From Verrucomicrobiaceae bacterium (GTDB lineage Bacteria > Verrucomicrobiota > Verrucomicrobiia > Opitutales > Intestinicryptomonadaceae): a stretch of 38,261 nt of DNA. The notes beneath the pieces are model-generated. The model searched no databases and was not told the origin of the DNA. It saw only the letters and a program-made list of their open reading frames with translations. The stretch lies in assembly GCA_015061955.1 (NCBI GenBank), contig SUVO01000023.1, positions 1-38,261 on the forward strand, read 5' to 3'. A program made the translations under genes and the position numbers. Positions 33,176 to 38,261 of this stretch are shown here, one piece after another (the stretch's first letter is position 1; each line of letters starts with the position of its first letter).

Positions 33176-35200
33176 TTTTGTTTTGTTAAATTTTAAGGTT
33201 TGTTTGTTTAATAGTCTTGCTGAATTTGCAACTACCGAAACCGATGAAATGTTGTGTATTATTGCACCGATAGCCGGAGTTATTATTCCGAACATACCAA
33301 GCATTACAGCCGTAAGGCTTAGAGTTAGAGAAAATATTATATTTATTGTAATAGTAAGCATAACAGTTTTTGAAAAATCTATTAATGCTGGAATTTTTCT
33401 TAATTCGCCGTCGAGTATAACTACTTGGGCAGTGTTTATAGCAATATCGTTTTTTATGTCTGAAATTGCTATCGATATATCCGATGCCACAAAAGATGGT
33501 GTATCGTTAACGCCATCGCCAATCATACAAACAAATTCGCCTTCAGATTGTGTCTTATTTATAACATTTAATTTATCTTGAGGCAAAAGATTTGCCGAGT
33601 ATGTTTTTATACCTACTTCTTCGGCAATAGAGCTTACTGAGCTTAAATTATCTCCACTTAAAAGAGCAGTTGCTATACCATGTTCGTTTAATGTTTTTAT
33701 TGATGATTTTGCCGAAGAGCGAAGCGTATCTGAAAAATAGAAATTAGCAACAAGATTGTTGTCGATATATACGTTCGACATTGTCTGAGAATTTTCTGTT
33801 TGAGCTTTTTTAATTTCTACTTTTTTGTCATTTACTAAGCCAGAAATACCTATACCAGTTTGTGCTTGTACGTTTTTGGCTAATAGAGAAGTTTTTGTCT
33901 TTGTATTAGCGAAATCGATTATAGCTTTTGCTATTGGATGAGTGGAGTCCTTTTCGATAGCAACAACAGCTTCAAGTATGAAGTCTTCATCGGGATAAGT
34001 AGTGGTGAATTTTTCCACTTTAATTTTCCCTGTGGTAAGAGTTCCAGTTTTATCGAAAAATGCAGTAGTAATTTTTGACAAACGCTCGAGAGCTTCGCCA
34101 CTTTTGATTAATATTCCATTTTTTGAGGCGTTACCAATTCCTGCTGAAATTGCAGTTGGTGTTGCAAGTACAAATGCACAAGGACAAAAAACTACAAGTA
34201 TTGTTGTAGCTCTTACAATTGCTTCAATTAACGATGTATCTAATATAAATCGGGCAACAAGAAGCGTTATTAAAGATAATCCTAATGCACTTGGTACTAT
34301 GTATGTAGCCCATTTGCTTGCTATGCGTGCGATTGGTGCTTTTTTACCTTCGGCTTCATCTATGAGTTCAAGCATTTGTGAAAGAGTTGTTTGACATCCT
34401 GTTTTTTCGGCTTGAATTTCGATATAACTATCTTCATTGAATGTTCCACACAATACGGTATCACCTATTGTTTTTTCAACAGGCATGCTTTCGCCAGTAA
34501 TATTTGCTTGGTTTATAGATGTGCTCCCGAGTATAATTTTACCATCGGCAGAAATCATTTCGTGTGGAGCAACGCAAACGGTATCGCCAACTAATATTTC
34601 CGATGCGTTTATTTCTATTATATTGTCATTTCTACGCACACGCGATGTTTTGGGCATCATGTTTGCTAAAGATTGTAAGCCTTTTTGTGTTCTGGATATA
34701 GTTCTTTCTTCGAGCCATTCGCCAAGCGACATCAAAAAAGCTATTTCGCCAACAACAAAAATATAACTTTCGTGATGACCTCCAACATCTACACCAAAAA
34801 TTGTGAAAATTTGTAGCATGAACGATGCAATCATAGCAATGCTTACTAGCATTGATGTTACAATTTTCCCTTCTTTAAAAAATGTAATAAAGGCTCCTTT
34901 AAAAATATCACCAGCACACAGTAAAACAGCTATCCATGCTGGGTCGGTATAGGGGAAACCCACAAAATTCCATTTAAAATGCGATATGCAGAAACTTATA
35001 ATTAATGCTATTGCCGATAATAAAAGCTTTGTAGATAATTTAATTGTTCCATAGGAGGCGTTTGAACAACAACATCCCTTTAAGCTTCCTTTTGACGAAC
35101 AGCATGTTTGTTCTTTTTTTTCGTGTTTGTGGCAACAACAATTATTTTTAGGTGTTTCTATCTTGTTGGCTGAACAACACGTTTTATTTATATTACTCAT
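33173..35200 (-). CDS. P1B-type heavy-metal ATPase with Cys/His-rich N-terminus
   Basis: A 675-residue metal-transporting P-type ATPase. The N-terminal ~50 residues contain many cysteines and histidines (CC, CCCHKHEKK, TCC, GCCC) rather than a standard heavy-metal-associated domain. Then follow membrane helices, the actuator TGES, the transport motif C339-P-C341, the phosphorylation site D383 in DKTGTLT, the THP motif and GDGVND. The last helix has HNISSVSVVANSARLL; SS in this position is usual for copper pumps, while HN is more usual elsewhere, so metal choice is uncertain (Cu+ preferred, or Cd/Zn). It overlaps csoR by 4 bases (ATGA) and should be repressed by it without metal. Confidence 0.9.
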   Translation of the reverse strand: MSNINKTCCSANKIETPKNNCCCHKHEKKEQTCCSSKGSLKGCCCSNASYGTIKLSTKLLLSAIALIISFCISHFKWNFVGFPYTDPAWIAVLLCAGDIFKGAFITFFKEGKIVTSMLVSIAMIASFMLQIFTIFGVDVGGHHESYIFVVGEIAFLMSLGEWLEERTISRTQKGLQSLANMMPKTSRVRRNDNIIEINASEILVGDTVCVAPHEMISADGKIILGSTSINQANITGESMPVEKTIGDTVLCGTFNEDSYIEIQAEKTGCQTTLSQMLELIDEAEGKKAPIARIASKWATYIVPSALGLSLITLLVARFILDTSLIEAIVRATTILVVFCPCAFVLATPTAISAGIGNASKNGILIKSGEALERLSKITTAFFDKTGTLTTGKIKVEKFTTTYPDEDFILEAVVAIEKDSTHPIAKAIIDFANTKTKTSLLAKNVQAQTGIGISGLVNDKKVEIKKAQTENSQTMSNVYIDNNLVANFYFSDTLRSSAKSSIKTLNEHGIATALLSGDNLSSVSSIAEEVGIKTYSANLLPQDKLNVINKTQSEGEFVCMIGDGVNDTPSFVASDISIAISDIKNDIAINTAQVVILDGELRKIPALIDFSKTVMLTITINIIFSLTLSLTAVMLGMFGIITPAIGAIIHNISSVSVVANSARLLNKQTLKFNKTK

Positions 35201-35469
35201 TTTACTTTCCTCAAGTGATCAATTAACTCGTCGACGAGTGATTCGTCTTTGTGCTTTAATGAATTAGCTATACAGCCTTTTAAGTGACCTTCTAAAAACT
35301 GAAGCCATACTCCTTTTAGAGCACCTGTTACTGAGTTTATCTGACGCAATACTTCAATACAATCGGTGTCGTTATTTATAGCTTTTTGTACTCCACGAAT
35401 TTGTCCTTCTATACGACGCAAACGTGTACATAAACGTTCCTTTTCTTCTGGTGTTCTATGATGTTTCAT
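35197..35469 (-). CDS. csoR: CsoR-family metal-sensing repressor
   Basis: A 90-residue protein from the ATG at 35469; an upstream ATG at 35529 would put the promoter inside the gene and exceed the family's size. CsoR/FrmR/RcnR proteins are four-helix tetramers that release DNA on binding metal. The metal ligands C37, H62 and C66 have spacings of 25 and 4 residues, the same as in Cu(I)-sensing CsoR (C36, H61, C65). Other signs: RLRRIEGQIRGV near the N-terminus. Two His at 3-4 could recall RcnR-type nickel sensors, but RcnR has His at the third ligand place. It is coupled to the ATPase gene. Confidence 0.88.
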   Translation of the reverse strand: MKHHRTPEEKERLCTRLRRIEGQIRGVQKAINNDTDCIEVLRQINSVTGALKGVWLQFLEGHLKGCIANSLKHKDESLVDELIDHLRKVK

Positions 35470-35496
35470 AAATATACTTTGTTTGAATTTTTTTAT

Positions 35497-35525
35497 ATAA
35501 CATATACCCCTATACCCTATGTCAA
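35497..35525 (-). promoter_or_regulatory. csoR promoter with G-tract operator in the spacer
   Basis: On the minus strand, TTGACA (35525-35520), a 17-base spacer and TGTTAT (35502-35497). The spacer holds ATAGGGTATAGGGGTATA-like sequence: two G-tracts flanked by TA/AT steps. CsoR-family operators are G/C-tracts with such flanks, so repressor binding here would block polymerase. The operator call is inference. Confidence 0.6.
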
Positions 35526-35563
35526 ACAAAATTTATATATCGGCACTTTTTTCTTTTTTAAAT

Positions 35564-35586
35564 AAAAAAGGTGCCATGGCACCTTT
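35564..35586 (-). terminator. Terminator of the malic enzyme gene
   Basis: A stem of 8 bp plus (35579-35586 with 35567-35574, loop CATG) runs into a T-run on the minus strand (complement of A at 35564-35569). It lies about 15 bases after the malic enzyme stop. Confidence 0.8.
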
Positions 35587-35601
35587 AAAATATGTTATGT
35601 A

Positions 35602-36870
35602 TTATATACGCTTAGCAAGTTCTTTGCGATATTCTTGCCAATCGGTTATAACATTTCGGGCAACTCCCGATTCAATTGCAGCTTTCGCAACTGCCGATGA
35701 CACCTCAACAACCAAACGTTTATCGAATGGTTTTGGAAGTATATATTCTCTACCAAATTCTAATGTTTCGTTGGCGTAAACTTTTTTAACCTCTTCTGGA
35801 ACTGGCTCGTGTGCAAGTTTTGCCAAGGCGTAAACGGCAGCAAGTTTCATTTCTTCATTAATTGATGTTGCGTGAGTATCGAGAGCTCCTCTAAATATAT
35901 AAGGGAATCCTAACACATTATTAACCTGATTTGGATAATCAGAACGACCCGTAGCAAAAATTATGTCATTGCGTGCTTGCATTGCGTCTTCGTACGATAT
36001 TTCTGGTATAGGATTTGCTAAGGCGAATACAAGAGGATTTTCATTCATTGTTTTTACCATATCTTGTGTTAGTATATTTCCACGCGATACGCCCAAGAAT
36101 ACGTCGGCATCTTTTACAGCATCAGCGAGAGTTTTTGCCGAGCTATCAACAGCAAAGAATTTTTTGGCATCGTTCAAATCTGTGCGCGATGTTGTTATGG
36201 CTCCTTTGCTATCGCACATCAAAATGTTTTCTCGTTTAACGCCAAGAGATATGTACATTTTTGCACAAGATATAGCTGCCGAGCCTGCTCCACTAACAAC
36301 AACTTTTACGTTCTCGATTTTTTTATTGGCAATTTTCAAGGCATTAAGCAATGCTGCCCCCGATATAATTGCAGTGCCATGTTGGTCGTCGTGCATTACT
36401 GGAATATCGAGTTCTTCCTTTAATCTGCGTTCAATTTCAAAGCATTCTGGGGCTTTTATATCTTCCAAATTTATACCACCAAAAGTGGGTGATATTGCTT
36501 TTACTGCTTGCACAAATTTATCTACATTGGTTTCGCTAACTTCTATGTCGAAAGCGTCTATACCCGAAAAAATTTTAAACAATAATGCTTTGCCTTCCAT
36601 TACAGGTTTACCTGCCAGAGCTCCTATATTCCCTAGTCCAAGTACTGCTGTTCCGTTCGATATTACTCCAACAAGATTACCTTTACTTGTGTATTTGTAC
36701 GCATTGGCTTGATCTTTTTGGATTTCTAAGCAAGGTTCTGCAACCCCAGGCGTATATGCCATCGACAAATCCTCTTGTGTTGAATGAGGTTTTGTAGGCA
36801 CAATTTCTATCTTACCTTTCTTTCCACTACTATGGTAGTTTAAGGCTTGTTCTTTATTGATATTAGGCAT
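35602..36870 (-). CDS. NAD(P)-dependent malic enzyme, single-domain form
   Basis: A 422-residue protein that decarboxylates malate to pyruvate, giving NAD(P)H. Signatures: [45 protein letters not shown] (metal-binding Glu/Asp), DDQHGTA, and the Rossmann motif GAGSAAI at ~195. Length matches the short form; the MaeB type with a fused phosphotransacetylase-like domain is about 750 residues, and that domain is absent. The ATG has a good ribosome site (AGAGGA, spacing 8). A TATAAT lies at 36892-36887 on the minus strand but no matching -35 was found. Confidence 0.92.
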   Translation of the reverse strand: MPNINKEQALNYHSSGKKGKIEIVPTKPHSTQEDLSMAYTPGVAEPCLEIQKDQANAYKYTSKGNLVGVISNGTAVLGLGNIGALAGKPVMEGKALLFKIFSGIDAFDIEVSETNVDKFVQAVKAISPTFGGINLEDIKAPECFEIERRLKEELDIPVMHDDQHGTAIISGAALLNALKIANKKIENVKVVVSGAGSAAISCAKMYISLGVKRENILMCDSKGAITTSRTDLNDAKKFFAVDSSAKTLADAVKDADVFLGVSRGNILTQDMVKTMNENPLVFALANPIPEISYEDAMQARNDIIFATGRSDYPNQVNNVLGFPYIFRGALDTHATSINEEMKLAAVYALAKLAHEPVPEEVKKVYANETLEFGREYILPKPFDKRLVVEVSSAVAKAAIESGVARNVITDWQEYRKELAKRI

Positions 36871-36936
36871 GTTGTTTTCCTCTTATATTATAATTTTTCT
36901 GTTTGTTTTCACTTTTTCGAGCTTCAACAAACTGCA

Positions 36937-36952
36937 CAAAATTGTAATTTTG
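36937..36952. promoter_or_regulatory. Operator-like palindrome between malic enzyme and cysK
   Basis: A perfect 7-bp inverted repeat with a 2-base centre (36937-36943 with 36946-36952), flanked on both sides by direct copies of TGCACA. It lies in the divergent control region, so a regulator of either gene could bind here. The identity is unknown. Confidence 0.4.
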
Positions 36953-36972
36953 CACATATAAACGCATTACTT

Positions 36973-37047
36973 TTGAACACGTTGATTTTTCCTATATAAT
37001 CCCTACCATTGAATATGCTTTGAAATTCCATTCAAGCATAAATTTTT
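36973..37047 (+). promoter_or_regulatory. Promoter followed at once by a hairpin and T-run: candidate attenuator or small RNA
   Basis: TTGAAC (36973-36978), a 16-base spacer and TATAAT (36995-37000) form a strong promoter. Seven or so bases past the expected start, a stem of 10 bp with one bulged T (37014-37024 with 37031-37040) is followed by AATTTTT. Transcripts would either stop after about 40 bases or run on into cysK. Confidence 0.5.
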
Positions 37048-37111
37048 ACAAAAATGTAACTTTTTTAATTTTCAGATGTTTTTTCGATATAAATACAATG
37101 AAGTAATGTTA

Positions 37112-37140
37112 TTGACATTCTAAATTTCAGATAACAACAT
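37112..37140 (+). promoter_or_regulatory. Second candidate cysK promoter
   Basis: TTGACA at 37112-37117 with a poor -10 (CAACAT at 37135-37140, 17-base spacing), 20 bases before the cysK ATG. It is weak by its -10, and it may serve only if activated. Confidence 0.3.
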
Positions 37141-37159
37141 AAAGAAACAACAGCCAACT

Positions 37160-38071
37160 ATGAACATTGCAAATAACATTCTCGAACTAATCGGAAACAC
37201 TCCATTGGTGCGTTTAAACGCAATCAATAATTCAAATGCAAATATTTTTGCCAAGCTCGAATTTTACAATCCAACAGGTTCTGTAAAAGACAGAACTGCT
37301 TTGGCAATGATAGAAGATGCCGAAAAAAAGCAAATTCTAAAGAAGGGCGCTCTCATAATAGAACCAACAAGTGGTAATACTGGCATTGGGTTAGCGTTGG
37401 TATCGGCTGTAAAGGGCTACAAGCTAATTCTTACTATGCCAGATACAATGAGCGTTGAACGTCGAAAATTTTTAGCAAGTTTTGGTGCCGAAATTGTACT
37501 TACCGATGGTAAACTTGGTATGGCTGGAGCTATACAAAAGGCTTTAGAAATTCAAAAGAATAACAAGGGATCTTTTATACCTCAACAATTTGAAAATCCA
37601 TCCAATCCAGAGATTCACCTACTAACCACTGGTGTTGAAATCTTCAACGACACCGATGGGAAAGTTGATATTGTTATTGCTGGTGTTGGCACTGGTGGTA
37701 CTATAAGTGGCATTGGTCAATATCTAAAACAAAAAAACAAAAACATAAAAATTTGTGCTGTTGAACCAATGGCGTCTCCAGTGTTATCGGGTGGGCAATC
37801 TGCTCCACATAAAATTCAAGGAATTGGTGCAAACTTTGTTCCCAAAACTTACGACGCATCCGTTATTGACGAAGTTATACAAGTATCAGATACCGATTCT
37901 GAACAAACTGCAAAGCAACTTGCAAAATTAGAGGGCATACATTCTGGATATTCTGCTGGTGCTGCTGTATGGGGAGCATTACAAATTGCGAATCGTCCTG
38001 AAAATGCGGGCAAGAATATAGTAGTAATTATTCCTGACGCGGGGAGTCGTTATTTATCCACTCTTTATTAA
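37160..38071 (+). CDS. cysK: Cysteine synthase A (O-acetylserine sulfhydrylase)
   Basis: A 303-residue PLP enzyme that makes cysteine from O-acetylserine and sulfide. Signatures: IGNTPLVRLN, PTGSVKDR with the Schiff-base Lys at 43, EPTSGNTGIGLA for substrate carboxylate, GVGTGGTISGIG for cofactor phosphate and the closing IIPDAGSRYLST. Length is typical. CysM or a cystathionine synthase is less likely given the short C-terminus. Expression probably comes from one of two promoters at 36973 and 37112. Its terminator is at 38121-38150. Confidence 0.95.
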   Translation: MNIANNILELIGNTPLVRLNAINNSNANIFAKLEFYNPTGSVKDRTALAMIEDAEKKQILKKGALIIEPTSGNTGIGLALVSAVKGYKLILTMPDTMSVERRKFLASFGAEIVLTDGKLGMAGAIQKALEIQKNNKGSFIPQQFENPSNPEIHLLTTGVEIFNDTDGKVDIVIAGVGTGGTISGIGQYLKQKNKNIKICAVEPMASPVLSGGQSAPHKIQGIGANFVPKTYDASVIDEVIQVSDTDSEQTAKQLAKLEGIHSGYSAGAAVWGALQIANRPENAGKNIVVIIPDAGSRYLSTLY

Positions 38072-38076
38072 AAAAC

Positions 38077-38261
38077 GTGTGTGGACGCACCACTTTGCGA
38101 ATAAGGATTTAAATAATGATAAAGTAGGCAATGAATTGCCTACTTTTTTTATTTAAATTCGCAAAGTGGTGCTTGTAGCTAAAAGAGCGTCTGCTCGGGT
38201 GGGCAGTGCGTAGCACAGCTCCACCAACTCGCAAACATCTCTTTTAGCAGACACCACACAC
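38077..38261. repeat. Nested inverted-repeat element at the right edge of the window
   Basis: Three perfect pairs are visible. A: GTGTGTGG 38077-38084 with CCACACAC 38254-38261. B: a 16-bp pair, 38087-38102 with 38157-38172, enclosing the cysK terminator. C: 10 bp, 38178-38187 with 38239-38248, enclosing 5-bp (38198-38202 with 38221-38225) and 4-bp (38206-38209 with 38213-38216) pairs. Paired this way it makes a three-way junction. The inside of C is much more G+C-rich than its surroundings. Pair A reaches the final base, so the element may continue outside. Confidence 0.7.
38121..38150 (+). terminator. Terminator of cysK
   Basis: A perfect 11-bp stem (38121-38131 with 38136-38146, 4-base loop TGAA) is followed by T to 38150. 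It lies in the loop of the larger inverted repeat 38087-38172. Confidence 0.88.

Noticed and set aside
35470-35529. Longer CsoR from an ATG at 35529
   Set aside because: That start overlaps the promoter and gives a 20-residue extension absent from the family; 35469 fits its usual length.
35963-36712. 249-residue reading frame antisense to malic enzyme
   Set aside because: It lies inside a strongly conserved enzyme gene on the other strand and its protein is low in sense, with no family features; it is a shadow.
38077-38261. Integron attC site
   Set aside because: The required GTTRRRY/RYYYAAC core ends are not present.

Overview
The window is an AT-rich, densely coded stretch of a Gram-negative bacterial chromosome. 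Envelope genes point to an LPS-bearing outer membrane: Kdo synthesis (kdsD, kdsB), a PpiD/SurA-like periplasmic chaperone, a lipoprotein phosphoesterase, secreted glycosidases and giant secreted Ig-repeat proteins. Squalene-hopene cyclase, lysine/alanine-rich histone-H1-like tails and the divergent PpiD-like protein together suggest Verrucomicrobiota, perhaps an anaerobic gut Opitutales-like lineage. This placement is inference; no rRNA or tRNA gene is present to confirm it.

Layout. (1) 1-3908: a secreted beta-helix plus Ig-repeat surface protein, read from a near-consensus promoter whose spacer contains a run of nine G. (2) 3987-8400: a lysine-rich protein on the minus strand, then a tight plus-strand run of DegT aminotransferase, membrane-anchored KdsB, KdsD and a PmtA-like methyltransferase (lipid A/LPS sugars and lipids). 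(3) 8393-10096: a fused MurU-like/AmgK-like protein for cell-wall sugar salvage. (4) 10196-13099: a PpiD-like chaperone, a lysine-tailed carbohydrate-binding-module protein and a DMT permease. (5) 13166-17398: a second giant Ig-repeat protein, a paralogue of the first with a different N-terminal head. (6) 17468-21888, minus strand: thiS, a beta-CASP nuclease, squalene-hopene cyclase and thiF. (7) 22010-23833: a secreted TIM-barrel glycosidase candidate. (8) 23879-29277, minus strand: an overlapping operon hemY-hemH-CcsA/HemX-like-rnr. (9) 29399-32215, minus strand: a GH2 glycosidase and a lipoprotein metallophosphoesterase. (10) 32413-33120: a YfgM-like TPR membrane protein. (11) 33173-35525, minus strand: a CsoR-type repressor and a metal P-type ATPase behind a promoter with G-tracts in its spacer. 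(12) 35602-38071: malic enzyme and cysK, divergent. (13) 38077-38261: a nested inverted-repeat element at the right edge.

How it fits together: most genes are housekeeping (envelope, heme, thiamine, cysteine, RNA turnover). The accessory interest is in the pair of modular surface proteins. They share six Ig-like modules in the same order and an unrecognised C-terminal domain, but carry different heads. One has a poly-G promoter spacer of the kind that gives phase variation in Neisseria porA, and in-frame DNA repeats in its head. This could be a surface-variation system. No non-coding gap exceeds 300 bases; the largest (36871-37159) holds a divergent regulatory region described below.
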